A stretch of DNA of 64,000 nucleotides from Burkholderiales bacterium (GCA_028379895.1 JAOEKQ010000006.1:32001-96000); one strand, 5' to 3'; positions 39,794 to 49,748 are shown, counted from the stretch's first letter. Made by a program: numbers and translations. Notes: generated from the letters alone by a model not told the origin.

Positions 39794-41536
39794 GTGAAAG
39801 CTAAAACCCCACCATCAACCAGTAACTTCGTTAAGGCAGCCATCGAAAATGATCTCAATTCGGGAGCATTTAGTATAAGACGGTGGAATGGAAAACCTGG
39901 CACCTTATCAGAACAGCAAAAGGCCGGCCTCGATGAAGCAAAAATACGCACACGATTTCCCCCAGAACCAAATGGCTATTTGCATATAGGCCATGCGAAA
40001 TCAATTTGCTTAAACTTTGGGCTAGCAAAGGAATATGACGGCATTTGTCATCTAAGGTTTGATGACACGAATCCTACAACAGAAGAAATTGAATATGTGA
40101 ATTCGATTCGAGAGTCCGTGAGATGGCTTGGTTTCGACTGGTCGCATCACGAATACTTTTCGTCTGACTACTTTGACCGGCTTTATGAATTCGCTAAAGC
40201 GTTGATTCGCGCAGAACTTGCCTACGTTGATTCACTGGACACAGATCAAATGCGTCTATACCGCGGGACTCTTACAAAACCTGGGAAAGATAGTCCATTT
40301 CGCACCCGATCAAAAGAGGAAAGCTTAACGATTTTTAATGAAATGAGAGAAGGCAAACATGCAGACGGGGCGCACGTACTGAGACTGAAAATTGATATGG
40401 CAAGTCCGAACATCAACCTCAGAGACCCTGTGGCTTATCGTATCAAGCATGGCTCGCACCATCGAACAGGAAACAATTGGTCAATTTACCCAAGCTACGA
40501 CTTTACTCATGGGGTTTCAGACGCGCTGGAGAATATAACGCACTCTATTTGTACTCTAGAATTTGAGGATCATCGTCCACTTTATGATTGGCTAAATCAG
40601 AAGCTATTAGAACTTAAGTTTCTACAAAAGCCGTTGCCTCGCCAAATAGAATTTGCGCGGCTGAATCTTTCTCATGTGATTCTTTCGAAAAGAAAGCTTA
40701 TACAACTAGTGAAAGAAAAACACGTCGAAGGATGGAACGACCCACGAATGCCAACCTTAGTGGGCGCTCGCCGCCGAGGATATTCACCAGAAGGTTTTCG
40801 TCTTTTCACTGATCGTATCGGAGTCTCAAAGGCCGACTCTTGGATTGATTACTCAATTCTTGAAGATTGTATGCGTGAAACGCTTAACGAATCGTCAATG
40901 CGTAAAATTGCAGTTTTAGACCCCATCAAACTAATTATTGAAAATTTCACACCTGGACACACAGAGACTTGTCATGCCCCAAACCATCCGCAGAAAAAGG
41001 AACTCGGAAAACGTGATATCTCATTATCCAAGGAACTATGGATCGAAAGAGAAGACTTTTCCGAAGACCCGCCAAAGGGATACTTTCGACTATTTGTCGG
41101 AAACACTGTCCGATTACGCTACGGTTATGTAATTAAATGCACCGGTTTTGAGAAAGATAATAAAGGAGTAGTAAAAACTGTCTTGTGTGAATATTTTCCG
41201 GATTCAAAATCTGGATCTCCTGGCGCTGACACATATAAGGTAAAGGGTAATATCCACTGGGTTGACGCTAATAGCTCAATCAAAGCTAATGTAATTCTCT
41301 ACGACCGTCTGTTCACGACAGAGCACCCCGGAGAAAACGGAGACTTTATTGACGACTTAAATCCAAACTCTAAAAAAACCATTGAGATTCAAATTGAGCG
41401 TTCAGCTAACGAAGCTAATGAAGGTGAGTGCTTCCAATTCGAACGACACGGCTACTTCGCGGTTGACGTATCAAGTAAAACCGAAAGCTTAGTTTTTAAT
41501 CGGACAGTTACTCTTCGAGATAACTGGAAAAAGTAG
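39794..41536 (+). CDS. glnS: Glutaminyl-tRNA synthetase
   Basis: GlnRS charges tRNA-Gln directly. The 580-residue class I synthetase starts at a GTG and has the P-P-E-P-N-G-Y-L-H-I-G-H-A motif at about 56-68 and the KMSKS-equivalent V-I-L-S-K-R-K-L near residue 297. The two anticodon-binding beta-barrels fill the last 200 residues. An N-terminal extension of about 25 residues makes it slightly longer than the E. coli enzyme. Its presence indicates that Gln-tRNA is made directly and not only through GatCAB. Confidence 0.96.
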   Translation: MKAKTPPSTSNFVKAAIENDLNSGAFSIRRWNGKPGTLSEQQKAGLDEAKIRTRFPPEPNGYLHIGHAKSICLNFGLAKEYDGICHLRFDDTNPTTEEIEYVNSIRESVRWLGFDWSHHEYFSSDYFDRLYEFAKALIRAELAYVDSLDTDQMRLYRGTLTKPGKDSPFRTRSKEESLTIFNEMREGKHADGAHVLRLKIDMASPNINLRDPVAYRIKHGSHHRTGNNWSIYPSYDFTHGVSDALENITHSICTLEFEDHRPLYDWLNQKLLELKFLQKPLPRQIEFARLNLSHVILSKRKLIQLVKEKHVEGWNDPRMPTLVGARRRGYSPEGFRLFTDRIGVSKADSWIDYSILEDCMRETLNESSMRKIAVLDPIKLIIENFTPGHTETCHAPNHPQKKELGKRDISLSKELWIEREDFSEDPPKGYFRLFVGNTVRLRYGYVIKCTGFEKDNKGVVKTVLCEYFPDSKSGSPGADTYKVKGNIHWVDANSSIKANVILYDRLFTTEHPGENGDFIDDLNPNSKKTIEIQIERSANEANEGECFQFERHGYFAVDVSSKTESLVFNRTVTLRDNWKK

Positions 41537-41757
41537 AATAACTATAAAGCGTTATCAAAATAATTAATCAAAAACAGAGTAGCAAGGATATTCTCAGAAA
41601 ATATTACCAGTACTCAAAAAAACACCTCTATCGACACGTCCGCTATTCTTTAATGTATCAATCTGCCTCAAATCGCGAGATGAGCTAATATCTTTTTGGT
41701 TGATGATTATCCAGAATAAGAAGATCCTATGACCATCCTCAAAAATTAGGAGCTGTA

Positions 41758-43419
41758 ATGACGATTAAGGGCTATGACGCTTTCCTAGAGTGCCTCTCTT
41801 CAGAAGGAGTTGATTATCTCTTCGGGAATCCTGGAACCACTGAGCTTGCCATCATGGAGGCCGTTGGGAAACAAAGCGATATAGAGTACATACTCGGCTT
41901 ACAAGAAAATATTGTTGTGGCCATGGCGGACGGTTACGCTCGAGCCTCAGGAAGCCTCGCCGTAGCCAACGTTCATGTCGCACCCGGACTCGGTAATGCG
42001 ATGGGCTCGATTTATAACGCTAAATTTTTCGGATCTCCCGTACTCATTACGGCAGGCCAGCAAGAACAAGGCCATGGGCTCACTGAGCCGATGCTCTATG
42101 ACCCTTTGGTTCCTATTGCCCAGCCGCTCGTTAAATGGGCTATTGAATGCACGAGAATTCAAGATTTACCTCTCATTATCCATCGGGCGGCCAAAATAGC
42201 ACTTACGCCTCCGATGGGGCCAGTCTTTTTAAGCTTGCCAGGAGATGTTTTGGACGCGTCGGCTGATATTGCCATAGGTAGACCAACTCGGATAAATACT
42301 CAAGTCCTGCCTAATCAAGAAACGCTCAATACACTCGCGCTGGCGATAATAAAAGCAAAGAACCCGGCAATTGTGGCAGGTCATGAGGTAGCCTCCAGAG
42401 ACGCATTGGAAGAAGCTGGTGAATTAGCGCTAACGATGGGTGCTCCTGTTTTTCAACAAACGATACCTTACTCGGCACAATTTAAAAGTGAGCACCCTAC
42501 ATTTTTAGGAGCACTCTCACGCAATCAAAAAATTTGTCGAGAACAATTAGAAACGCATGATCTTGTTGTATTCTTGGGTTCAGATGTCCTAAGGATGTCT
42601 GTGTTTAGCGAAATCGATCCTTTACCCTCACACATTAAAATCGTGCAAATTGGAGAGCGAGACTGGGAACTCGGTAAAAACTATCCCGCTGAATTAGCAA
42701 TCCGTGCAAACGTTAAGGAAACTACATCCGCGTTAATCAAGTTGTTGCGGAACATGATGAGCGACGGTAATAAATCTGCAGCGGCGAAACGATTAATGGA
42801 CGTTGAACGTCGTAATTGGTCTTCTAAAAAGATAGAACGAATCGCTCAAGCACAATCATTTGATCACACTAAGCCGATAAACACACTCAAACTTATGATG
42901 GAACTAGCCAGATCGATTCCAAATGATTGTGTTGTTATTGAAGAAGCTTTGAGCTCATCGGTAAACCTTCTGAATTACCTTCCGCTAAAAGATCATCAAG
43001 GGTATTTCGGACTTGCATCGGGTGGCATTGGTTTCGCGATGGCGGGAGCAATCGGGGTATCGCTTGCACTGCCAGATCGTCCTATAGTGGCGTTAGTCGG
43101 CGACGGCAGCTCAATGTATAGCATACAAGCACTATGGACAGCAGCCCATCTAAAGCGCCCGATTACTTATGTGATCCCTAACAATCAAGGTTACAAGATT
43201 TTGAAACAACGTCTGATGTCTTTCAGAGGGACAGATAAATACATTGGTATGAATATTACTGATCCGGCGATTGACTACGTCAAACTTTCGGAATCAATGG
43301 GAGTGCCAGCGATTCGCATAGAGGATCCGTGTGACTTAAACGATGCGCTAACGCACGCGACTCGGAGTAATAAAACAAATCTTATAGAAGTAATGGTCTC
43401 TACAGATATAAATACTTAA
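41758..43419 (+). CDS. ThDP-dependent 2-oxoacid decarboxylase (benzoylformate decarboxylase / acetolactate synthase-like)
   Basis: A 553-residue thiamine-diphosphate enzyme with all three domains. The Pyr domain has the catalytic E50 (L-Q-E-N) and the benzoylformate-decarboxylase-like N-V-H73-V-A-P-G-L-G-N-A-M-G. The central domain follows, and the PP domain has G-D-G-S-S-M-Y-S-I-Q-A-L-W-T-A and the closing N-N at about 448-475. These patterns are closer to benzoylformate decarboxylase than to acetolactate synthase, though substrate is unknown. A good Shine-Dalgarno (TTAGGAGC) precedes the ATG. The TauD-family gene follows after ten bases, so the two probably act in one pathway. Confidence 0.85.
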   Translation: MTIKGYDAFLECLSSEGVDYLFGNPGTTELAIMEAVGKQSDIEYILGLQENIVVAMADGYARASGSLAVANVHVAPGLGNAMGSIYNAKFFGSPVLITAGQQEQGHGLTEPMLYDPLVPIAQPLVKWAIECTRIQDLPLIIHRAAKIALTPPMGPVFLSLPGDVLDASADIAIGRPTRINTQVLPNQETLNTLALAIIKAKNPAIVAGHEVASRDALEEAGELALTMGAPVFQQTIPYSAQFKSEHPTFLGALSRNQKICREQLETHDLVVFLGSDVLRMSVFSEIDPLPSHIKIVQIGERDWELGKNYPAELAIRANVKETTSALIKLLRNMMSDGNKSAAAKRLMDVERRNWSSKKIERIAQAQSFDHTKPINTLKLMMELARSIPNDCVVIEEALSSSVNLLNYLPLKDHQGYFGLASGGIGFAMAGAIGVSLALPDRPIVALVGDGSSMYSIQALWTAAHLKRPITYVIPNNQGYKILKQRLMSFRGTDKYIGMNITDPAIDYVKLSESMGVPAIRIEDPCDLNDALTHATRSNKTNLIEVMVSTDINT

Positions 43420-43429
43420 AGTTAAAAAA

Positions 43430-44278
43430 ATGCCAATCAAAGTACGCAAGCTAACAGAAAATCTTGGAGTAGAAATTTTGGATTTAGATCTTTCCAAAAC
43501 TCTCGATAAGAAAACCATAAAAGAAATAGAAAACCTTTTCCTTCAGTATCAAGTTCTGTATTTTGGACAACAAACGATTACTTCAACAGAGCATGTGCGT
43601 TTTGGTCAGCTCTTTGGCAAACTTCAAGTTCACGTAATGAATCAATATCATGAAAATGAAAATCCGGAACTGTATCGGCTATCAAACATAGGTGAAAATG
43701 GTAGGCCTAATGGTATATTCCCCGACCAAGGGACCCACGTTTGGCATACTGACGCATCATGGCAAGAATATACTGGCCAAGCCACGATTATCTATTGTGA
43801 ACTCGCCACCTCCACGGGAGGGGATACGCACTTTAGCGACATGTATGGCGCCTATGAGCGTTTACCTCAAGTGTGGAAGGAAAGACTCCAAAACAAAAGG
43901 GCAGTCCATAGTCTTCATTTCTCAAGAAGTCGTCGTCACGGGCATCAGCCAATGACTAAGGAACAGGTTGATTCGACACCGAAAGTAGACCACCCTATTT
44001 TAAGAACCCATCCCGAGACTCAAAGAAAAAGCGTGTTCTTAGGTGATCACGCCGAACATATTGTTGGTCTACCTTATCAGGTTGGCAGACAATGGATTGA
44101 TGAGCTAAATGAATTGATTGTGCACGATGAATTGACGTATAAGCATAAATGGAAGAATGGAGACTTGTTAGTCTGGGATAATCGTTGCCTCATGCATCGT
44201 GTAGAGCATTACGATGCATCAAAGGAAGGAAGGGCTATTCGCCGTTGCACAGTCATTGACCCCAAAAAACCAAAATAA
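43430..44278 (+). CDS. TauD/TfdA-family Fe(II)/2-oxoglutarate dioxygenase
   Basis: A 282-residue non-haem iron dioxygenase. The iron ligands are H106-x-D108 (in W-H-T-D) and the distal H256 (in N-R-C-L-M-H); R268/R271 near the C-terminus would bind 2-oxoglutarate. The family oxidatively cleaves taurine, 2,4-D and similar C-S or C-O bonds, or hydroxylates carbons. It is ten bases after the ThDP enzyme and most likely co-translated. A dioxygenase releasing an aldehyde or oxoacid next to a decarboxylase suggests sequential steps on one substrate. Convergent with the mscS-like gene. Confidence 0.88.
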   Translation: MPIKVRKLTENLGVEILDLDLSKTLDKKTIKEIENLFLQYQVLYFGQQTITSTEHVRFGQLFGKLQVHVMNQYHENENPELYRLSNIGENGRPNGIFPDQGTHVWHTDASWQEYTGQATIIYCELATSTGGDTHFSDMYGAYERLPQVWKERLQNKRAVHSLHFSRSRRHGHQPMTKEQVDSTPKVDHPILRTHPETQRKSVFLGDHAEHIVGLPYQVGRQWIDELNELIVHDELTYKHKWKNGDLLVWDNRCLMHRVEHYDASKEGRAIRRCTVIDPKKPK

Positions 44279-44388
44279 TTTTTAACACGAGTACCGTTAA
44301 TTACTTTGCTGACCAATACCAAAATAGAAAAACGCAAATCACTCAGCACCGCGACAAGCTTCAGTTACCTTAATTTTTGACCTACCGG

Positions 44389-45477
44389 CTATCTAAGTTC
44401 GTTCAATGCCGTCTCATTATTAATGTGCAGTGTTCTTGTTGGAAATGCGATTTCAGCATTGTTACGCTCAATAATACCGTTAATCTCAAACATCACTCTT
44501 TCCTTCACCTGGTGATACTCTGACCAGTTCGTCGTGTGAGTCATAGCGTAGATGAAAAAGTTTACCGAAGAGTCTGCAAATTCATCTAAGTTAACCATTA
44601 GTGTTTGATTTTGATCAATATCAGTATTTTTTCGAAGGTATGCTTTTATCTCATTTAGAATTTTTGACAAAGATCCGATGTCGTCATACCGAACACCGAT
44701 GTGTTCATAAATCCGACGATGGGACATTCGCGATGGGTTTTCTAAAGCAATCGTTGTGAATATAGAATTGGGAATATATAGCAGACGTTTATTAAAAGTA
44801 CGTATCGCTGTTGTACGCCATCCGATTTGCTCGACCGTCCCCTCAATATCCCTATCTGGAGAGCGTATCCAATCCCCTACAGCAAAATGGCGGTCAAAAT
44901 AAATCGTGAACCCGCCAAACATATTCTTACAAATATCCTGCGCGGCAAGACCTATTGCAATGCCCCCAACGCCACCAAACGCGAGCAGACCGCCAATATT
45001 CACACCCAGGTTTTGCAAGACTATCAAAGCCGCAGTAATCGCAACGGTCCCCCTGAGTAACTTCCCTATTCCTAGCACAAGTGTCGTATCTACATGCTCT
45101 CCCTTAGTACTCTTCGAACGCATAAATAAATCGATATAAGAACGAATGAACCGCTGCGAGAACCAAGTCAACATCAGCACGATACCGACATTCCTAATTG
45201 ATCCAATCGAGTCAAAAACAATGGATTCAGAATGTCCACCGACAATATGTGCCGCGGACGATAATCCTACGATCCAAACTAGTCCTCTTGCTGGAGCGAC
45301 CAACGAATCGAATAGCGCATCATCAAGAACGTTTTCAGTCGATCGAGATTTACGACTCAACTTTGCGATAACTACCCGAACAAAGCTACCAATAACTAGT
45401 GTGATGAGGACAACCAAAAAAACATGTAAAGGCCAGTCTCTATCTAAAAGCTCAGTCAAAAAATTCCAAATTTCCAA
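44389..45477 (-). CDS. MscS-family small-conductance mechanosensitive channel
   Basis: A 362-residue membrane protein with four or five helices in the first 200 residues. The pore-lining helix G-G-L-L-A-F-G-G-V-G-G-I-A-I-G-L-A-A-Q-D is followed by the MscS beta domain (F-A-V-G-D-W-I and G-T-V-E-Q-I-G-W-R-T-T) and a C-terminal alpha/beta domain. It releases solutes during osmotic downshift. The number of helices fits the medium MscS-like channels (YnaI type) rather than minimal MscS. Monocistronic, convergent with the dioxygenase gene. Confidence 0.9.
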   Translation of the reverse strand: MEIWNFLTELLDRDWPLHVFLVVLITLVIGSFVRVVIAKLSRKSRSTENVLDDALFDSLVAPARGLVWIVGLSSAAHIVGGHSESIVFDSIGSIRNVGIVLMLTWFSQRFIRSYIDLFMRSKSTKGEHVDTTLVLGIGKLLRGTVAITAALIVLQNLGVNIGGLLAFGGVGGIAIGLAAQDICKNMFGGFTIYFDRHFAVGDWIRSPDRDIEGTVEQIGWRTTAIRTFNKRLLYIPNSIFTTIALENPSRMSHRRIYEHIGVRYDDIGSLSKILNEIKAYLRKNTDIDQNQTLMVNLDEFADSSVNFFIYAMTHTTNWSEYHQVKERVMFEINGIIERNNAEIAFPTRTLHINNETALNELR

Positions 45478-45519
45478 AGTAATACACTCCTAATTTATTT
45501 GATCTAGATTGTCAAAAAA

Positions 45520-45942
45520 CTATTTAGTGAATAAAAAACTTTTATCTTTAAACGCTTTGAATTCAAGCGCGTTACCACTTGAATCTCTTATAAACATGGT
45601 CGCCTGCTCCCCAGCAAGCCCTTCGAAGCGAATATGAGGCTCAACTAAAAATTTTACTTTAGCGTATTGCAATTTATTTGATAACTCTGACCACTCCTTC
45701 ATACCTAGGACTATCCCGAAGTGTCGAACGGGAATATCGTCCCCGTCAACATGATTTACACTGCTGTCCCCGGCGTATCCGTCGACCAAATGCGCTACGA
45801 TCTGGTGCCCGTAAAAATTAAAGTCGACCCATTGTTCGCCCGATCTGCCCTCCGAACACCCAAGAATGTCTAAATAAAAGGATCGCGCCTCAGACAGAGA
45901 ATGAACAGGAAATGCTAAGTGAAATGGATTTAGACCAGACAT
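45520..45942 (-). CDS. VOC-superfamily protein (glyoxalase/dioxygenase-like)
   Basis: A 140-residue vicinal-oxygen-chelate protein with two beta-alpha-beta-beta-beta modules. Candidate metal ligands are H8 in P-F-H-L, H74 in V-R-H-F-G-I and E127 in A-L-E-F-K; the phrase D-S-S-G-N-A-L-E-F is typical of the family. Family members include glyoxalase I, extradiol dioxygenases and isomerases; the specific reaction cannot be read from the sequence. It precedes the SDR gene in divergent orientation and lies next to the channel gene on the same strand. Confidence 0.85.
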   Translation of the reverse strand: MSGLNPFHLAFPVHSLSEARSFYLDILGCSEGRSGEQWVDFNFYGHQIVAHLVDGYAGDSSVNHVDGDDIPVRHFGIVLGMKEWSELSNKLQYAKVKFLVEPHIRFEGLAGEQATMFIRDSSGNALEFKAFKDKSFLFTK

Positions 45943-46085
45943 ACGTAATTGTAACTAATAAATTATTGAAAAGTCCCTTAAGAATACATCACACAGAACC
46001 GCTACACACCCAGAATCGTCGAACATTTACGTGATAAAGTCCCAACGTAAATTTGACATCCCAATCTTATCAAAGGAGCTTATTA

Positions 46086-46844
46086 ATGTCCGTTTCAAAA
46101 AAATCAGCCATTGTAACCGGTGCCGGGAGTGGAATTGGCAGAGCCGTGACGTTAGAATTTCTCAAAAATGGTTACTGCGTTACCCTGGCCGGTAGACGCC
46201 AAGATGCTTTGCTCGAAACCATTTCGCTTGCCGAGACATATGGAAATAATGCAACTGCCGTGCCAACCGATATTGCAGACCCAAATGCGGTGCGTGCACT
46301 ATTTGATAAGGTAAGACAAAAACATGGGCGAGTTGACGTTTTATTCAATAATGCCGGCATGAATGCTCCTCCAGTTAAGCTCGAGGAACTTACTGATGAG
46401 CAATGGACAACAATTGTAAATATTAATTTTAATGGGATGTTTTATTGTATTCGTGAGGCCTTCAAAATTATGAAAAATCAAGACCCAATGGGTGGGCGTA
46501 TTATTAATAACGGTTCGATCTCAGCTCATGCTCCTCGACCAAATTCAATTCCATACACCGCCACCAAACACGCGATTACTGGCCTAACTAAATCGGCCTC
46601 TTTGGATGGACGAAAATATGACATCGCTTGTAGCCAAATAGATATTGGTAATGCTATGACTGAATTAGCCGCTAAAATGGCAACGGGTGTGCCACAAGCT
46701 GACGGAACAACAAAAGCCGAAAGCATGATGGATGTCAATGAGGTTGCAACTGCTGCCCTATACATGGCCAATCTTCCCCTCAATACGAATGTGCAATTTA
46801 TGACTATCATGGCCACTAAAATGCCCTTCGTGGGAAGAGGCTAG
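46086..46844 (+). CDS. Short-chain dehydrogenase/reductase
   Basis: A classical SDR of 252 residues: T-G-A-G-S-G-I-G at about 11-18 for NAD(P), N-N-A-G near 87, and catalytic S...Y-x-x-x-K (G-S-I-S-A, then Y-T-A-T-K) around 140-160. I chose the ATG at 46086, which follows a strong ribosome binding site (AAAGGAGC); a TTG at 46053 in the same frame has none. No substrate can be assigned. The C-terminal part ends with M-P-F-V-G-R-G. Divergent from the VOC gene. Confidence 0.9.
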   Translation: MSVSKKSAIVTGAGSGIGRAVTLEFLKNGYCVTLAGRRQDALLETISLAETYGNNATAVPTDIADPNAVRALFDKVRQKHGRVDVLFNNAGMNAPPVKLEELTDEQWTTIVNINFNGMFYCIREAFKIMKNQDPMGGRIINNGSISAHAPRPNSIPYTATKHAITGLTKSASLDGRKYDIACSQIDIGNAMTELAAKMATGVPQADGTTKAESMMDVNEVATAALYMANLPLNTNVQFMTIMATKMPFVGRG

Positions 46845-47345
46845 AAAACCTCCAAGGAAATCTGATACCGACATGATGGTTGTAGATTTCAGACTCTCTA
46901 TTTGCGGCTAGCGCATAGGTATCAATTGGCTTATTCAACGCTCGATAACAAGAGTGCCGATAGCGCAAGCAAGAAACACCACGCTAATCTACTTTCTTAT
47001 GAGTTAAATCTTTTCTGGATGTTCTATTGAGATAGCTTAACTACTAATCGTTTTTGGTGCTCGTTTTTATGATCATGAGCATAGGTATGGTTACAGCATA
47101 TCCCAAAATTGGATAAAAAAACGCGCCAAAGATTCAAAGAACCGAATGGCGCGCGGGGGGTGCTACACATAAAACATTTACGCTTTGATTTCTACAACCA
47201 AGATACAAGAAATGTATTCAGAATTCAATATTTATGTTTATTTTTTATATATTCTTCATTATCTAACGAAATTAGTCTTATATAAGATACAAGACCAATT
47301 ATAGAATAATGGTATGAAATAGAATTTCATAAGAAAATCGCTTAT
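46845..47345 (+). other. 500-base intergenic region with no convincing gene
   Basis: No open frame with a family match was found here on either strand. On the minus strand a short stretch near 46985 reads as hydrophobic codons before a stop (ending I-E-R), which could be a decayed remnant, but it is too short to call. The right part is strongly AT-rich. One clear element, a terminator at 47115-47153, is listed separately. Confidence 0.5.
47115..47153 (-). terminator. Rho-independent terminator of the DUF1353-like gene
   Basis: Read on the minus strand, CGCGCCA (47147-47153) pairs perfectly with TGGCGCG (47122-47128) around an 18-base loop, and the stem is followed by seven T. It lies about 190 bases after the stop of the minus-strand gene at 47346, so it should end that transcript and would leave a long 3' UTR. 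Confidence 0.75.
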
Positions 47346-47969
47346 TTAACGTATTCCGATAGTGCTGTGTGGTCCCTCCTCGAGAATGATTTCTTTGACT
47401 CGAGACTCTATTTGATCAACTCTAAGACGTTTATCCCTAGCCCAATCAACAAGTCCGAGAACATCCACATCATTAACTATAGGTCGCCACTCTAGGTTGG
47501 CATCTGGACCGTGACAGCGAGAGAAGCAATTACCCGGACCCTTGATAGCCCAACGTGTTCCTGTAGCCCGCAACAGCATTAAAGCCAAATTTGCCTCAGA
47601 ACGAGGCATCCCCTCCGCTTGCATTGCCTCATAAGCCATATTTTGTGCAGCAACCCACGGGTGATGCTTTGTTTTCACGGAATAGTCATAGACAACAGCG
47701 GAATTTACAAAATACGAATCTAAAGTAGGTCCGAAGAAGTCTATAAATAATCTCGGAAAACCCCTACCATCGACGAGGCTTCCAGAAGGGACTACCCAAA
47801 CTCGGCCGCCACCCTGGCGATAAATAAACTCTGACGTGGTTCTATATCGGTCTAGAAATGTGTTTTCAATAAGGCGTAGCTCCGGGGCTCCCTCAAACCC
47901 GCTGCCTGCGAAGACCGAGTGACTATTCAACACTATCGCAATGAAAGAGAGAAAACGTACTAAGCACAT
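47346..47969 (-). CDS. Secreted DUF1353-like protein with a CX3CH motif
   Basis: Starting at the ATG at 47969 this is a 207-residue protein with a signal peptide (M-C-L-V-R-F-L-S-F... cleaved after V-F-A); a GTG at 47987 would add six residues. The middle resembles DUF1353: V-W-V-V-P-x-G, D-G-x-G-F-P-R, and V-V-Y-D-Y-S where the family usually has H-D-Y. Near the C-terminus is N-C-F-S-R-C-H-G-P-D, a C-x3-C-H pattern reminiscent of a haem attachment site but with three rather than two intervening residues. Function unknown. It is 96 bases downstream of the ettA stop and ends at its own terminator. Confidence 0.6.
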   Translation of the reverse strand: MCLVRFLSFIAIVLNSHSVFAGSGFEGAPELRLIENTFLDRYRTTSEFIYRQGGGRVWVVPSGSLVDGRGFPRLFIDFFGPTLDSYFVNSAVVYDYSVKTKHHPWVAAQNMAYEAMQAEGMPRSEANLALMLLRATGTRWAIKGPGNCFSRCHGPDANLEWRPIVNDVDVLGLVDWARDKRLRVDQIESRVKEIILEEGPHSTIGIR

Positions 47970-48083
47970 TTGTACACCCCACGACACAATTAAAACCAGT
48001 CTAGTTCGTCGGAATAATCCACTAACTTACTTTTCGGCAGAGTAACTCAAACGTTGAAAATCAAATTGTTCAATCCACTGGGA

Positions 48084-49748
48084 CTATGATTTAAGGGATT
48101 TGTAACGTATACGTTTTGGTTTTGCGCCCTCTTCTCCAAGTCTTTTACGCTTATCTTCCTCATACTCTTGATAATTTCCCGAAAAGAACTCCACATGTGA
48201 TTCACCCTCGAAAGACAGAATATGCGTTGCAATACGATCCAGAAACCATCGATCATGAGATATTACGAGCGCTGATCCAGCAAATTCTAAAAGAGCACCT
48301 TCAAGCGCCCGCAATGTTTCTACATCAAGGTCGTTAGAAGGCTCATCCAATAGCAAAACATTTCCTCCTGCAATCAGGGTCTTTGCTAAATGCAGCCTTC
48401 CGCGCTCACCACCGGAAAGGTTACCAACAATTTTTTGCTGATCCGACCCTTTGAAATTAAAACGGCCGACATAAGCCCTTGAGGGCATCTCAAACCTTCC
48501 AACAGTTAGCACGTCTAGGCCCTCTGAAACGGCCTCCCATACTGTTTTATCGTTAGGTAAAGAGTCGCGCATTTGATCAACGGCCACCACCCTGGCAGTT
48601 TCTCCTAAAATGACTTCACCAGAATCAGGCACCTCGGCTCCAGTTATCATCTTGAACAATGTCGATTTTCCAGCTCCATTTGGACCAATAATGCCAACAA
48701 TCGCACCGGGCGGTATCGCAAAGGACAGTTCATCAACGAGCACTCGCTCGCCAAAACCCTTGGAGACACCTTTAAACTCGATGACTTTATCGCCTAGCCG
48801 TTCAGCTACAGGTATAAAGATTTCTTGAGTCTCATTTCTTTTCTGGTACTCGTGAGAAGAAAGCTCCTCGAACCGCGACAAACGTGCCTTGCTTTTCGCC
48901 TGCCGAGCCTTCGGATTAGAACGAACCCACTCCAGCTCTGTTTTAATTGTTTTTATGCGGGCAGATTCTTGCTTGTCTTCCATTTCTAAACGTTTCTCTT
49001 TTTGCTCTAGCCAAGAAGAGTAGTTACCCTCCCAGGGAATACCATGCCCTCGATCCAGCTCTAAAATCCACTCCGCCGCATTATCTAAAAAATATCTGTC
49101 GTGTGTAACAGCGACCACAGTGCCTGTAAACCTTTGAAGGAACTGCTCAATCCAATTCACACTCTCTGCATCTAAGTGATTAGTCGGTTCATCAAGCAAA
49201 AGCATATCCGGCTTGGATAGAAGTAATTGGCAAATTGCCACTCTCCGCTTCTCTCCTCCGGAAAGAGTAGAAATACGCGTGTTCCACTCAGGCAATCTCA
49301 GTGCATCTGCAGCAATCTCAAGTTGCAAATCGGAATCAGATCCGGCAGTTGAAACGATCGCCTCGTACCGTGCTTGCTCCTCCGCAAGTTTGTCAAAATC
49401 AGCATCTGGCTCTGCATAAGCCGCATAAATGTCGTCAAGCTTTTTCTTGGCTTCCAGCACCTCTCCTAAGCCCTCTTCGACCGCCTCTCGAACTGAATGC
49501 TCTGGATTTAAATCAGGCTCCTGAGGCAAATAACCGATGCGAATTCCCGGCATTGGAGTTGCCTCCCCCTCGATTTCCTTATCCTCACCCGCCATGATAC
49601 GGAGCAAACTAGACTTACCTGATCCATTGAGACCTAAAACGCCGATCTTGGCGCCAGGAAAGAATGAAAGGGAAATATTCTTAAGTATTTCACGCTTCGG
49701 AGGAACAATTTTGCCGACTCCCATCATTGTATATACGTACTGCGCCAT
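48084..49748 (-). CDS. ettA: Energy-dependent translational throttle protein EttA
   Basis: An ABC-F protein of 554 residues that binds the ribosomal E site and gates the first elongation steps according to ATP/ADP level. It has two ABC domains: Walker A G-L-N-G-S-G-K-S-S near 40 and G-P-N-G-A-G-K-S-T near 357; signatures L-S-G-G-E-K-R-R and L-S-G-G-E-R-G-R. Between the first ABC pieces is the arm segment, and a charged linker with E-K-R-L-E-M-E-D-K lies between domains. Opening motif Y-V-Y-T-M is that of EttA. No membrane segment. Confidence 0.96.
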   Translation of the reverse strand: MAQYVYTMMGVGKIVPPKREILKNISLSFFPGAKIGVLGLNGSGKSSLLRIMAGEDKEIEGEATPMPGIRIGYLPQEPDLNPEHSVREAVEEGLGEVLEAKKKLDDIYAAYAEPDADFDKLAEEQARYEAIVSTAGSDSDLQLEIAADALRLPEWNTRISTLSGGEKRRVAICQLLLSKPDMLLLDEPTNHLDAESVNWIEQFLQRFTGTVVAVTHDRYFLDNAAEWILELDRGHGIPWEGNYSSWLEQKEKRLEMEDKQESARIKTIKTELEWVRSNPKARQAKSKARLSRFEELSSHEYQKRNETQEIFIPVAERLGDKVIEFKGVSKGFGERVLVDELSFAIPPGAIVGIIGPNGAGKSTLFKMITGAEVPDSGEVILGETARVVAVDQMRDSLPNDKTVWEAVSEGLDVLTVGRFEMPSRAYVGRFNFKGSDQQKIVGNLSGGERGRLHLAKTLIAGGNVLLLDEPSNDLDVETLRALEGALLEFAGSALVISHDRWFLDRIATHILSFEGESHVEFFSGNYQEYEEDKRKRLGEEGAKPKRIRYKSLKS

